Source: Calothrix sp. PCC 6303 | GTDB taxonomy: Bacteria > Cyanobacteriota > Cyanobacteriia > Cyanobacteriales > Nostocaceae | DNA length: 64,000 nucleotides | Assembly: GCF_000317435.1 (NCBI RefSeq) | Contig: NC_019751.1 | Span: forward strand, 3,782,001 to 3,846,000 | Reading direction: 5' to 3' | In this document: positions 35,535-44,720 of the stretch, one piece after another | How the letters are laid out: each line of letters starts with the position of its first letter | How positions within the stretch are numbered: the first letter of the stretch is position 1 | The notes under the pieces: model-generated | What the model saw: the letters and a program-made list of their open reading frames with translations, nothing else | Database searches by the model: none | What the model was told of the DNA's origin: nothing | Translations under genes and position numbers: made by a program

Positions 35535-36998
35535 ATGCCTAAAGTCAATGGTACAATCATGCAATACTTCCATTGGTACATACCTAATGATGGGAACCTA
35601 TGGAATGAACTTAAATATAGAACTAGAGACTTAGCAGGAAAAGGATTTACCGCCATGTGGCTACCTCCAGCTTATAAAGGTGCAGCAGGTGGCAATGATG
35701 TCGGTTACGGTGTTTACGATTTATATGATCTGGGTGAATTCGACCAAAAAGGCTCGATTCGCACTAAGTACGGAACTCATCAAGAATACCTAGATGCCAT
35801 TAAAACCCTTCGCCAAGTTGGAATCCAAACCTATGCAGATGCTGTATTAAACCACAGGATGGGTGGAGATTCCCCAGAAATAATGAAAGCAACTCCCTTT
35901 TCCCAAAATGATAGAGTTAATCCTAAAGGTGGTTTACAAGAGATTAAAAGCTATACCTACTTTAACTTTCCTGGAAGACAGGGAAAATATTCTCAATTTG
36001 AATGGCATTATTGGCACTTTGATGGTGTAGATTACAACAAATATAAAGAAGGTGACAATAGTACTGTTTATTTAATCGAAGGGAAAAAGTTTGATGACTT
36101 TGTAGATATGGAAAAAGGCAATTTTGCCTATTTGATGGGATGTGATTTAGACTTTCAAGATCAATGGGTTCAAACTGAAATTACTAATTGGGGTAAATGG
36201 TATCTCGATACAACAGGTGTCGATGGATTCCGCTTAGATGCAATTAAGCATATTTCTTCCTGGTTCTTTCCCAAATGGATAGATGAATTAGAAAAATATG
36301 CTGGTAAAGAACTATTTATTGTTGGTGAATATTGGACTCCTGATATTAATACATTGCATTGGTATATAGATGCAATTGCCGGGAAAATGTCAGTCTTTGA
36401 TGTGCCATTACACTACAACTTTAGTCGCGCAAGTAAGTTGGGTGGAAACTACGATATGCGACAGATTTTAGATGGTACATTAATGCAGCAAAAACCTAGT
36501 CATGCAGTTACATTTGTTGAAAACCATGACTCCCAACCATTACAAGCTTTAGAATCGGTGGTTGAGCCTTGGTTTAAACCTTTAGCATATGCAATTATTT
36601 TGTTGCGTCAACAAGGCTATCCTTGCGTGTTTTATGCTGATTACTATGGCGCTGAATATCATGATAAAGGTTATCATATTTACCTACCATCACATAGTTG
36701 GTTGATAGACAAGTTTTTATCTGTTCGGCAGGAATATGTTTATGGTCATCAATATGATTATTTTGACCACTTTAATACCATTGGTTGGACATGCTTAGGT
36801 GATGAAGAACATCCAAAAGCAATGGCTGTAATTATGAGTGATGGTGCAGCAGGTAGTAAATGGATGGAAGTTGGCAAAATCAAAGCCAAATTTATAGATA
36901 TTACTGAACATATTCAAGAGCCAATTTACACCAATGAAGTTGGTTGGGCAGAGTTTTATTGTAATGGTGGTTCAGTTTCAGTTTGGGTTGAATCATAA
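35535..36998 (+). CDS. Cytoplasmic alpha-amylase (GH13)
   Basis: 487 residues without a signal peptide, matching the GH13_5 cytoplasmic/liquefying amylases that cut alpha-1,4 bonds of glycogen-type glucans. Catalytic residues: Asp in GFRLDAIKH, Glu in LFIVGEYW, and Asp in TFVENHDSQPL. Other conserved parts: MQYFHWYIPNDG, DAVLNHRMGGD and YADYYGAEY. Probably acts in glycogen mobilisation. Closed by a strong terminator. Confidence 0.95.
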   Translation: MPKVNGTIMQYFHWYIPNDGNLWNELKYRTRDLAGKGFTAMWLPPAYKGAAGGNDVGYGVYDLYDLGEFDQKGSIRTKYGTHQEYLDAIKTLRQVGIQTYADAVLNHRMGGDSPEIMKATPFSQNDRVNPKGGLQEIKSYTYFNFPGRQGKYSQFEWHYWHFDGVDYNKYKEGDNSTVYLIEGKKFDDFVDMEKGNFAYLMGCDLDFQDQWVQTEITNWGKWYLDTTGVDGFRLDAIKHISSWFFPKWIDELEKYAGKELFIVGEYWTPDINTLHWYIDAIAGKMSVFDVPLHYNFSRASKLGGNYDMRQILDGTLMQQKPSHAVTFVENHDSQPLQALESVVEPWFKPLAYAIILLRQQGYPCVFYADYYGAEYHDKGYHIYLPSHSWLIDKFLSVRQEYVYGHQYDYFDHFNTIGWTCLGDEEHPKAMAVIMSDGAAGSKWMEVGKIKAKFIDITEHIQEPIYTNEVGWAEFYCNGGSVSVWVES

Positions 36999-37019
36999 AT
37001 TGATAACCATTGATAGCCG

Positions 37020-37052
37020 TAGAGACATTCCAGTGGAATGTCTCTATTTTTT
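37020..37052 (+). terminator. Intrinsic terminator after amylase gene
   Basis: AGAGACATTCC (37021-37031) and GGAATGTCTCT (37035-37045) form an 11-bp stem followed by ATTTTTT. It is directly followed by an (ATTA)n/(AATT)n microsatellite to about 37076. Confidence 0.88.
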
Positions 37053-37094
37053 ATTAATTAATTAATTAATTAATTGATTGATTTAATGAATTTC

Positions 37095-37868
37095 CTATTT
37101 ACCGCCGACAAATCTCTCATTTTTGTAAAGACGTAAAGCAAACTTACCTGCTGTTGTTTCCTGCATTTGCTTGATCTCCAACAACATTTTTGCCGGTAGA
37201 TTTTGTTTTTCATGAATAGATTTTGGATATTCTGCTGCTTGAATCATTGGTGCAGAAAGTGAAGCAAACGTCAAATCCGCAATCGAAAATTTATCCCCCA
37301 CTAAATACTGACGACCATCTGATAAAATTTGAGCTACTTTCTCAAAAATTTCCTGTATTTGTATATAGCTTTCCTGTGCAGAATCGGCATTAATATCAAA
37401 GTTTTTGATTAGTGCTGGGCGCAAAATTGGCAATAATACAGGAAAAAATAATGCTTCCCATTTAGGAATACTATTACACCAAGCATCTCTAATTAACTTG
37501 TTATCACCGATAATGTGAGAATAAGCCCAACGACGTGCTGCTGTTCCCAGTTTTTGGTCAAATAATTCTTCTAATTCTTCAGCTTGTTTTCTCAAGTTTG
37601 GCTCTTCAGGAATTATTTTCTCATTTTTAGAGGCGATGGAATCCAAATATTTTAAAATATCTGTTGAATCTAAAAATGCAGCCTTTTCTGTCACTAAAAC
37701 TGGTGTTGATTGACCTCCTGCACGCTTAGTTGCAAAGGCATGAAATAGAGGTATATGACCTTCTTCAACGTAGGATAGTTTAAGCCTTGTTAAAGCCCAT
37801 CTTGCTTTCTCACAATAATGACTAACAGGGATAGTAATTAGACGGAAAGGCTCAGTTTGATTAATCAT
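37095..37868 (-). CDS. Glutathione S-transferase family protein
   Basis: 257 residues. The N-terminal thioredoxin-like half has RLITIPVSHYCEKARWALTR (active-site-like Cys) and QSTPVLVTEKAAFLDSTDIL (cis-Pro and glutathione-binding Ser). The C-terminal helical half contains YLVGDKFSIADLTFASL, the GST_C motif with the N-capping Asp. Substrate unknown. It is convergent with the amylase gene. Confidence 0.9.
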   Translation of the reverse strand: MINQTEPFRLITIPVSHYCEKARWALTRLKLSYVEEGHIPLFHAFATKRAGGQSTPVLVTEKAAFLDSTDILKYLDSIASKNEKIIPEEPNLRKQAEELEELFDQKLGTAARRWAYSHIIGDNKLIRDAWCNSIPKWEALFFPVLLPILRPALIKNFDINADSAQESYIQIQEIFEKVAQILSDGRQYLVGDKFSIADLTFASLSAPMIQAAEYPKSIHEKQNLPAKMLLEIKQMQETTAGKFALRLYKNERFVGGK

Positions 37869-38777
37869 AATTGTAAGTATTTTTAACTTTTATCAAGAGT
37901 AGGGGGTTTAATACCCCGATACCTATGTGTCATCAGTTTTGAGATGGGTATACCCTGCGGAAAGTAAGCTACAGACCCCATCTTTCTTCTTCCTTCTTAA
38001 ATATGTATGGTATGTAAGTCCCCTTAAATTTCTGAAATCGTTTGCTTAGAAAAGGAACAACTAAGAAGGAAGAAAAGGGTACTAAGTTTTTTCAGAAATC
38101 AAATAAGATTCCTATATTCTGGACGAAATCAAAATAGATAAGTTTTAGTTTTTTACCTTTTTCTGCTTCATGTCGGATTTTTCAGACTCATCGGTCTGAA
38201 TTTAACATATAAACAAGAATTTACGCAACTCACATGAACAATACTCTAGAGATAGATAAGCTGTGAAGCACCTAATTTGTATATATAAAGCGGGCAAGAC
38301 TTCGGCGTGAGCGCTCAGTCCTTACCTCCGGTACACTTCGTTCCGACAGGCTCAGGAACCATCGAACGCTGCCCGCACCACAAGGTTATAGTTTTTTAAT
38401 TTATAGGATTTAGCTGCGTAGCCGCTTACCTAAAAGACTGTCTATTAATAGAGCAATTCATGATTCTTTGTCGGGTGTGTAAGACACATAATTTTACTCA
38501 TTTTGAGCGAAAATCCAAATAGGTTGTGAGGCAACAATTAATTGCTACCCTACAGTAAATTATCAGTTGCTCAAACCCTCAAATTATTATATGGCAGTAG
38601 TACATACTACTTAGTATTTGTTTGATAAACACGCTCTAAGTAAAATGAGAATCAGATGAGAAAAGGCTAAGAAAATATATCAAAATATTTCAATAAATTC
38701 TTAGTTATAAATAATTTTAATCCCAGAAAATCCATATATTATTTTGATTGAAGTTAAATAACCTACAAGATTTTCTT
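37869..38777. other. Gene-free region (about 900 bases) with a dispersed repeat
   Basis: No supported coding frame. It contains the dispersed repeat at 38290-38375, and pyrimidine/purine-rich low-complexity text near 37980-38070. The promoter of the DUF4079-kinase operon should lie in the very AT-rich part after 38640. Confidence 0.45.
38290..38375 (+). repeat. Dispersed repeat CGGGCAAGACTTCGGCG (copy B)
   Basis: Shares both ends with copy A (13805-13932) but has one internal unit instead of two. Its termini GCGGGCA and TGCCCGC are perfect 7-bp inverted repeats. Confidence 0.8.
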
Positions 38778-39506
38778 ATGGAACTTACGGATTTTATTGC
38801 TTTGATTCATCCTGCGATCGCAGTCTTGTTTGTCTTCCCATTAATTGGGATGGTAGTCAACTTTGCATTGTCTACCCGTCAGCGTCGTTTACAAAATAAA
38901 GCTGGAGTTAAAAGTAAAATTAGTCCATCTGTTGGTACAGAACACAGAAAATTAGGAAATTGCCTCACAAGTGCAGTTGTGGGATTAACATTATTGGGAT
39001 TAGCTTATCCAATTGGTAAAAATATTATCAAAAACAAAGTAATAAATGAAGCACCTTTTCAAGTCATTTTTATCTGCTTAATATTTATCGCTACTATCAT
39101 ATCTTTAGGATTACTTTATCGAGCAAATACTACCAATAATAAAATATGGCGAGGTTTATTTGCCAGTTTAACAGGTGCTGGTTTAGTAATTCTTGGTTTC
39201 CAAGATGGAGTTTTCCGTCGTGATAACCAGTGGTATTGGTCACATTACTACATTGGGATGACAGCAGCAATGTTAATGATTTTTTCTTTAGCCATTGTTC
39301 CTGATATTTATAAAGATAAGACAAGTCGTTGGCGCATTATTCACACCATTTTGAACTGTATTGCTTTATTATTATTTATAGGGCAAGGAATGACAGGAAC
39401 ACGAGATTTATTAGAAATCCCCTTGAGTTGGCAAGAGCCTTATGTTTATAAATGCGACTTTGTAAATAAAACTTGTTTTACACCTCAACCAAATTTATTA
39501 AAGTGA
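38778..39506 (+). CDS. DUF4079 membrane protein
   Basis: 242 residues from ATG 38778. Several membrane helices separated by short loops; the family is a cyanobacterial/plastid group with cytochrome b561-like topology (His residues in HPAIAVLFVF, SHYYIGMTAA and IHTILNC could be haem ligands, which is inference). The end GQGMTGTRDLLEIPLSWQEP is typical of DUF4079. The stop overlaps the GTG start of the histidine kinase (GTGA), so the two are translationally coupled and probably work together. Confidence 0.85.
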   Translation: MELTDFIALIHPAIAVLFVFPLIGMVVNFALSTRQRRLQNKAGVKSKISPSVGTEHRKLGNCLTSAVVGLTLLGLAYPIGKNIIKNKVINEAPFQVIFICLIFIATIISLGLLYRANTTNNKIWRGLFASLTGAGLVILGFQDGVFRRDNQWYWSHYYIGMTAAMLMIFSLAIVPDIYKDKTSRWRIIHTILNCIALLLFIGQGMTGTRDLLEIPLSWQEPYVYKCDFVNKTCFTPQPNLLK

Positions 39507-40945
39507 ATCGATTAAGCAGAATTTTTCCTAAAGTTGACCCTTTTTCTTTACAGACACGCTTAACAATCGGTGTTGCCACATTTTCTGCTTTAGGATTAGC
39601 AAGTCTGGCTAGTTGGACTAGTTGGAAAATGCAAGAAATTTTAATCGATAGTCACAAAGAAAATATCAAACAGATTGCCTTACGTTTGCCGCGAGACATA
39701 GAAATCTATAATGATATGCTACCGGTAGAAATTGCATTACAAAAAGCAATTGATAATAGAAGTGATAGCAATATATTATTATGGGTAAAAAGTGTAGATG
39801 CTAAAATTATAGCTAAATCTACTAACTTTAATCTGGTATCTCCTTCCCATGTTACTGAATTAACTTCTTTGAGTAAAATGCCTATTACGGCAGAAGTTAA
39901 CTTGATTAACGGTCGTTACTTTATTTTGTATGGTGAAGAATTAAAGCTAAAAGGAAGATATTTAGGAAAACTCTCTATCGTCAAAGATATTACCAACGAT
40001 CAAACTATGTTTATCGCAATGGTAAAAAGTTTAACTGTTGCCAGCATTTTGGTAATTATTATAATTTCGCTCATAATAGCAATTTATATCCAGCGTTCTC
40101 TGCAACCTTTACGACACATCAGTCAAATGACGGCAGCAATTAAACCAGAAAACTTAGCTGAAACGAAAGTAGACTTAAGTAATGCACCTAGCGAAGTCAA
40201 AGATCTAGCTAAAACTGTTAATATGATGCTATCCCGGTTATCCCAAGCTTGGGAGAAAGAAAGACAATTTACCAGTAATATTTCCCATGAATTACGTACT
40301 CCATTAACTATTATTTATGGATATTTACAAAGTATGTTGAGAAGAAAGCAAAATCTGACAGAAATTCAATTAGAAGTTCTAGAAACGGCTGCATCTGAGA
40401 CAGAAAATACTATCCATATATTAGAAGAATTATTAGATTTAGCTCGTGCAGATAGCGGTTACTTACGATTTAATCTAGGAACCTATAGAATAAATGATCT
40501 AGTTAATGAAGCAGTAGAAATGGCAGTCAAAAATAGTTCTAGACAAATTGAAATAGAGGTGGAATCTGATCCAATTATGGTGAAAGTAGATCATCAGTAT
40601 TTTATACAGGTTTTGCTGAACTTAATTGACAATGGGGTAAAGTACTCAGATCCTGATACAAAAATCACCATAAAATTAAAAAGATCGGAAAATAAAGGCA
40701 TAATTCAAGTATGCGATCGCGGTCATGGAATAACCCTACAACACCAATCTCGAATTTTTGACAGATTTTACCGTATCGATGAAGCACGTACCCGTTCTGC
40801 GGGTAGTACTGGTTTAGGTTTATCGATTGTGAAGACCCTTGTAGAAGGGATGGGTGGTAATGTGACAGTAAGCTCTCAAGTCGGTGAAGGAAGTGTTTTC
40901 ACAGTCAGTTTACCCCGTCTGCCAGATAATACAAGTGATAATTAG
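39503..40945 (+). CDS. Membrane sensor histidine kinase
   Basis: 480 residues from GTG 39503, which overlaps the DUF4079 stop by 4 bases. Order: membrane segment about 19-36, extracytoplasmic domain of about 140 residues, second membrane segment about 177-196, HAMP-like linker, HisKA with phospho-acceptor His262 in NISHELRTPLT, and HATPase with VLLNLIDNGVKYSD, VCDRGHGI, FDRFYRIDEARTRSAG and STGLGLSIV. Complete and apparently active. The partner regulator may be the OmpR-type gene at 42526. Confidence 0.93.
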   Translation: MNRLSRIFPKVDPFSLQTRLTIGVATFSALGLASLASWTSWKMQEILIDSHKENIKQIALRLPRDIEIYNDMLPVEIALQKAIDNRSDSNILLWVKSVDAKIIAKSTNFNLVSPSHVTELTSLSKMPITAEVNLINGRYFILYGEELKLKGRYLGKLSIVKDITNDQTMFIAMVKSLTVASILVIIIISLIIAIYIQRSLQPLRHISQMTAAIKPENLAETKVDLSNAPSEVKDLAKTVNMMLSRLSQAWEKERQFTSNISHELRTPLTIIYGYLQSMLRRKQNLTEIQLEVLETAASETENTIHILEELLDLARADSGYLRFNLGTYRINDLVNEAVEMAVKNSSRQIEIEVESDPIMVKVDHQYFIQVLLNLIDNGVKYSDPDTKITIKLKRSENKGIIQVCDRGHGITLQHQSRIFDRFYRIDEARTRSAGSTGLGLSIVKTLVEGMGGNVTVSSQVGEGSVFTVSLPRLPDNTSDN

Positions 40946-40971
40946 TTATTTACAAAAATAAATTGAATTTT

Positions 40972-42294
40972 TCAACCTCCCAATTTTGGTAATTTTATAG
41001 TCACAATTGTTCCTTCATTCATATTAGACTTGATTGTCAATTCTCCGTGATGCGCCTCAACAATACGTTTCACTATAGCTAATCCCAATCCAGTACCGGA
41101 AGGTTTTGTTGAGAAAAACGGTTGAGTAAGGGAAGATAAAATATCTCTAGAAATTGGTTCACCAAAGTTATGCACACTAATTTCAACTTGATTAGTATCT
41201 AAGATATTTTTTAAAGATAAACTAACTATATCTCCAATATTTACCGCCTCACAAGCATTACGAACAACATTAATTAGTATTTGTTTAATTTTATCCCCAT
41301 CTGCCAATATACCCATAGCATTTTGAGTAGATATAAGCTTAATCAATCTTCCTTCTGCTTCCGGCATATTTTCCAGAGATTTCATATTATCAGCAATAAA
41401 TTCATGAAGATTAATCGGTGATAATTGTAAGTTTTGTGGTTTTGCATAAAGTAATATTTCCTGTAGTAATCTTTCTAACCTAGCACCCTCATCTAATGCT
41501 AGAGATAGTCGTATTTTTGCCGTTTCTGTCAAATCTTGTTTATTAAAATAGTTCAATCCCATTTTCATCGTTGTTAGGGGATTACGAATTTCATGAACAA
41601 TACCAGTGGCAAACTCACCAATTGCCGCAAGACGTTCTTGCTCAATCAGTTTTGTTTGAACTACTTTTAATTCTTCTGTTCTTCGTATAACTTCAGCTTC
41701 TAATATTTCATTAAATTGGCGTTGCTGTTGATAAAGATAATAGTTATCGATTGCAGTTGCAGCACGTTCTGCAAATAATTCAACAATTTCAACTTCCTGC
41801 TGACAAAAATTACGTGGTTCTTTATGAAATGAACAAATCGTTCCGATTACTTTATTTTGAGAAGTACGCAAAGGTACTCCTAAATATGCTTGATATCCTT
41901 CTGGAGCTTGACCATATTGTTGACAGATTTTGGTGTTTTCAACTATTAAACTGCAACCAGTTTCGATTACAGTTCCTGATAATTCACCATGTACAGAATA
42001 ACTTTCTATTTCTTGATCTAAATTGATACTACTGGCTAATACTTTGGCAAATCCTTGCTGACAAATAGTGACAATAGACCAGTCAATCCCAATTAATTCA
42101 TTAACACCAAAGGTTATTTCTTGTAAATATCCGCTTAATTCACCAGTTCTATGACTCAGTGACGACAAAACTTCTAATGTCCGCATTTTTTGCTGCCAAT
42201 AGAAGTCATTAATAATCATAAAATATCCTAAAGTGAGGTAGTAACTTTCTATAGAATTAACAGTAGTTTCTGATTTGTCAACTACTTCTATCAA
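40972..42294 (-). CDS. Soluble GAF-domain histidine kinase
   Basis: 440 residues, no membrane segment. A GAF domain spans about 45-190 (VTICQQGFAKVLASS, YLGVPLRTSQNKVIGTICSF, AERAATAIDNYYLY), then a coiled linker, HisKA with His234 in TGIVHEIRNPLTTM, and HATPase (INVVRNACEAV, FFSTKPSGTGLGLAIV). A second start at Met26 is possible. It is convergent with the preceding kinase (26-base gap). Confidence 0.92.
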   Translation of the reverse strand: MIEVVDKSETTVNSIESYYLTLGYFMIINDFYWQQKMRTLEVLSSLSHRTGELSGYLQEITFGVNELIGIDWSIVTICQQGFAKVLASSINLDQEIESYSVHGELSGTVIETGCSLIVENTKICQQYGQAPEGYQAYLGVPLRTSQNKVIGTICSFHKEPRNFCQQEVEIVELFAERAATAIDNYYLYQQQRQFNEILEAEVIRRTEELKVVQTKLIEQERLAAIGEFATGIVHEIRNPLTTMKMGLNYFNKQDLTETAKIRLSLALDEGARLERLLQEILLYAKPQNLQLSPINLHEFIADNMKSLENMPEAEGRLIKLISTQNAMGILADGDKIKQILINVVRNACEAVNIGDIVSLSLKNILDTNQVEISVHNFGEPISRDILSSLTQPFFSTKPSGTGLGLAIVKRIVEAHHGELTIKSNMNEGTIVTIKLPKLGG

Positions 42295-42335
42295 TGCTTA
42301 ATATTATTTGATATTTTGAGGACTCGATGAAAGTC

Positions 42336-42443
42336 ATAGTAAATCAAGGCAGTAATGAGTAGGCAGTAGGCAGTGGGAAAAATCCTATTATTAGCTTTTC
42401 AGGATTAAATAGTAGTCTATTTATTTCCACCGACATGTACTAG
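42336..42443 (-). repeat. CTAGTAC-family palindromic repeat, near-complete copy
   Basis: In reverse orientation it matches 57115-57219 along its length (CTAGTAC, GGAAATAAATAGAC, TTTAATCCTGAAAAGCTAAT, CTGCCTACTGCCTACTCATT). The outer end is degenerate (CATAGTAAATC for CTAGTACCTC). It lies upstream of the GAF kinase. Confidence 0.8.
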
Positions 42444-42525
42444 AAATAAATTAAGCAATTGCGATGGATGCTAATTCAGAATTAGTCACTAATTTGGGTC
42501 TATAATTAACCTAAGCTTAGTCAAC

Positions 42526-43203
42526 TTAATTTTCACGTAAAGCATAGCCAACACCCCTGACTGTTTGAATTAAGCGTTTTTCACCATTTTCTTCTAATTT
42601 TAGACGTACATAGCGGATATAAACTTCTATAATATTTGAATCACCCACAAAATCATAACCCCAGACTTTTTCTAAAATCTGTTCTCGGCTAAATACCTGA
42701 CGAGGATAACTCATCAAATAATCAAGTAAATCAAACTCTTTCGCTGTCAAATCGATTGCACGTTCACCGCGAAACACTTCACGAGTACGACGATTTAATT
42801 TTAAATCTTCAAACTGTAATATATCAGAATTATCCTCTTGAACGCGACGTAAATGGGCACGAATTCGAGCTAAAAGTTCTTCAATACTAAAAGGTTTAAC
42901 AACATAATCATCCGCACCAGCATCCAAACCTGCAACTCTATCACTAACTTCGTCTTTTGCTGTTAGAAGAATTATGGGAATTTTGCTTCCGGTTGCCCGT
43001 AGACGACGACATAATTCTACTCCTGTTAACCCAGGAAGCATCCAGTCTAAAATTGCTAAATCTGGTGGGGACTCTCGTGCTAAAGTCATACCCGTAATTC
43101 CATCATTAGCGACTCTGACCTCATAACCTTCGCTAGTTAATTCTAGTTCGATAAATCGAGCCAATTTAACTTCATCTTCTACTAGAAGAATATATGCTGC
43201 CAT
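42526..43203 (-). CDS. OmpR/PhoB-type response regulator (NrrA/Rre37-like)
   Basis: 225 residues. The receiver domain has acidic pocket ED(10-11), phospho-acceptor Asp53 in LAILDWMLPGLTG and conserved Lys in LLTAKDEVSDRVAGLDAGAD. The C-terminal winged helix (ELTAKEFDLLDYL-like, WGYDFVGDSNIIEVYIRYVR, GVGYALREN) is complete. By memory it is closest to the NrrA/Rre37 group, which controls nitrogen-responsive and glycogen catabolic genes, but paralogues exist, so no symbol is given. Confidence 0.92.
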   Translation of the reverse strand: MAAYILLVEDEVKLARFIELELTSEGYEVRVANDGITGMTLARESPPDLAILDWMLPGLTGVELCRRLRATGSKIPIILLTAKDEVSDRVAGLDAGADDYVVKPFSIEELLARIRAHLRRVQEDNSDILQFEDLKLNRRTREVFRGERAIDLTAKEFDLLDYLMSYPRQVFSREQILEKVWGYDFVGDSNIIEVYIRYVRLKLEENGEKRLIQTVRGVGYALREN

Positions 43204-43334
43204 AATAAGCTTTCAAAAAGAAGGTAAACTGAAAATATCAGGCTAGTTACTCCATAATCTATATTTTTAATAGGATCGTTGCACTAATTATTGGATAATT
43301 TACATAAGTTATTAATATCAACAATCTATCATCA

Positions 43335-44390
43335 ATGTTTCCACTAAATTTTCAATTTTTACGCAAAATACCGGGACAATTTTATCTGTGGTTTGCAGTT
43401 ATTATATTTGGTGCTGCCAATGCGGTGACGCGTAAACTAACAGAGATTGGGAATCAAAATTTTACAAATGGTCATAATCCAGTTTCACTATGCAATGTTT
43501 TATTTGTGGGCAATCTTTGTGCCTTGATGGTGTTGCTAGTTGTTTATCGCAAGGAGTGTAGGGTCGATAAATTCCGAGAAATTTCTCATCAGCAATGGCT
43601 AAATTTGAGTTTGGTGGCAATTATGGCTGGTGCTATTGGTCCAGGTTTAATTTTTCAATCTCTGGGTTTAACTACTGTTAATAATGTTATTCTGATTGGT
43701 CGTTTAGAGCCTCCCTTAACTTTAGCTTTATCCATCTGGATATTGCATGAGCGAGTTCATATTTGGGAAATTATTGGAGGAATTATTTCATTTATTGGTG
43801 TTGTTCTTACCATTATTTTGCCGTCTAATTATCAAAGTATGGGTGAAGTTAATAATTATTTTGCTTTTGGAACTGGAGAAATTTTAGCAGCAGTTGCGGC
43901 TGTAGTTTTAGCTATTTCTACTATTATTAATAAAAGAAAATTATCACATATATCTTTGGGTATTTATAGTATTTTCCGTACTGCATTGGGGACAGTGGTC
44001 TTTTTCCTTGTTGCTTTAATTATCTATGGTCATGACCATTTTATGGATGTATTTTCACCTTTTTTGTGGAAGTGGATGTTAATTTACGGTTCAGTAATTG
44101 TAGTGGCTGGACAATCATTTTGGATTACTGGTTTAAGGGCAACAACCGTATCTCAAGCTCTATTAATTGGTTCTTTTACTCCTGTAGTGGGAATTATAGC
44201 TGCCTATTTTGTTTTGGGAGAAAGCCCAACTTTTGGACAATATATTGGTGGTGGGGTAATTTTAGGAGGAATTTTCGTAAGTCAAGTGGGAATTTGGCGA
44301 AAAATGTCTTTGAAAGCTCTAAATTCAAGTGTTGATTCAACTCAAAAATTAGGGCAAATAGAAAGTAAAACTGGATTCAAAGGAATGTAA
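43335..44390 (+). CDS. EamA (DMT superfamily) transporter
   Basis: 351 residues with about ten membrane helices arranged as two EamA repeats. Typical parts: FGAANAVTRKL in helix 1, AIGPGLIFQSLGLTTVNNVIL and LEPPLTLALSIWILHERV in the first repeat; QALLIGSFTPVVGIIAAYFVLGESP and GGGVILGGIFVSQ in the second. Such carriers export metabolites or amino acids; substrate unknown. Soluble tail of about 35 residues. Confidence 0.88.
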   Translation: MFPLNFQFLRKIPGQFYLWFAVIIFGAANAVTRKLTEIGNQNFTNGHNPVSLCNVLFVGNLCALMVLLVVYRKECRVDKFREISHQQWLNLSLVAIMAGAIGPGLIFQSLGLTTVNNVILIGRLEPPLTLALSIWILHERVHIWEIIGGIISFIGVVLTIILPSNYQSMGEVNNYFAFGTGEILAAVAAVVLAISTIINKRKLSHISLGIYSIFRTALGTVVFFLVALIIYGHDHFMDVFSPFLWKWMLIYGSVIVVAGQSFWITGLRATTVSQALLIGSFTPVVGIIAAYFVLGESPTFGQYIGGGVILGGIFVSQVGIWRKMSLKALNSSVDSTQKLGQIESKTGFKGM

Positions 44391-44413
44391 GTAGTAGTAA
44401 AAAAATATTTATA

Positions 44414-44508
44414 CATTGCGAAAAAGCCAAAACTTTGGGATTGCTACTCTTCGTAGCTTGCTTCTCCGCAGGAGTGAAGCCACTTCGTGTCTACCTTGCG
44501 TCGCAATG
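44414..44508. repeat. Dispersed inverted-terminal repeat CATTGCGA...TCGCAATG
   Basis: Eight-base perfect inverted termini enclose a GC-rich hairpin-forming core (CTACTCTTCGTAGC, TCTCCGCAGGAG). The core segment AAGCCACTTCGTGTCTACC recurs with one change inside the element at 52117-52339. Confidence 0.65.
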
Positions 44509-44530
44509 ACAATATATATTTAATTTTGCC

Positions 44531-44637
44531 TAATACCAATTCAAATAATGATTGCAACACATCAAACAGTAGAGACGTAGCAGTGCTACGTCTCTACAAA
44601 TATCTATCTGTCGCATTGTTTTTTCAAATTGGTATAA
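44531..44637. repeat. MITE-like palindromic element, 107 bp
   Basis: The left end TAATACCAATTCAAATAATG and the reverse complement of the right end (TTATACCAATTTGAAAAAAC) are imperfect terminal inverted repeats of about 29 bp. The centre is a perfect 14-bp stem (GTAGAGACGTAGCA with its complement around one base, 44569-44597). No coding capacity. Confidence 0.8.
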
Positions 44638-44720
44638 CTACTTAAAATTAATATTAAAAGCAATAAAAACACATAGAATTAGCTTAATATTTTATATCTG
44701 AATCTGTGTGGAAACTGTAC

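Noticed and set aside
37052-37080. AT-rich repeat as an origin or regulatory array
   Set aside because: It is a simple ATTA microsatellite directly after a terminator with no DnaA boxes nearby.
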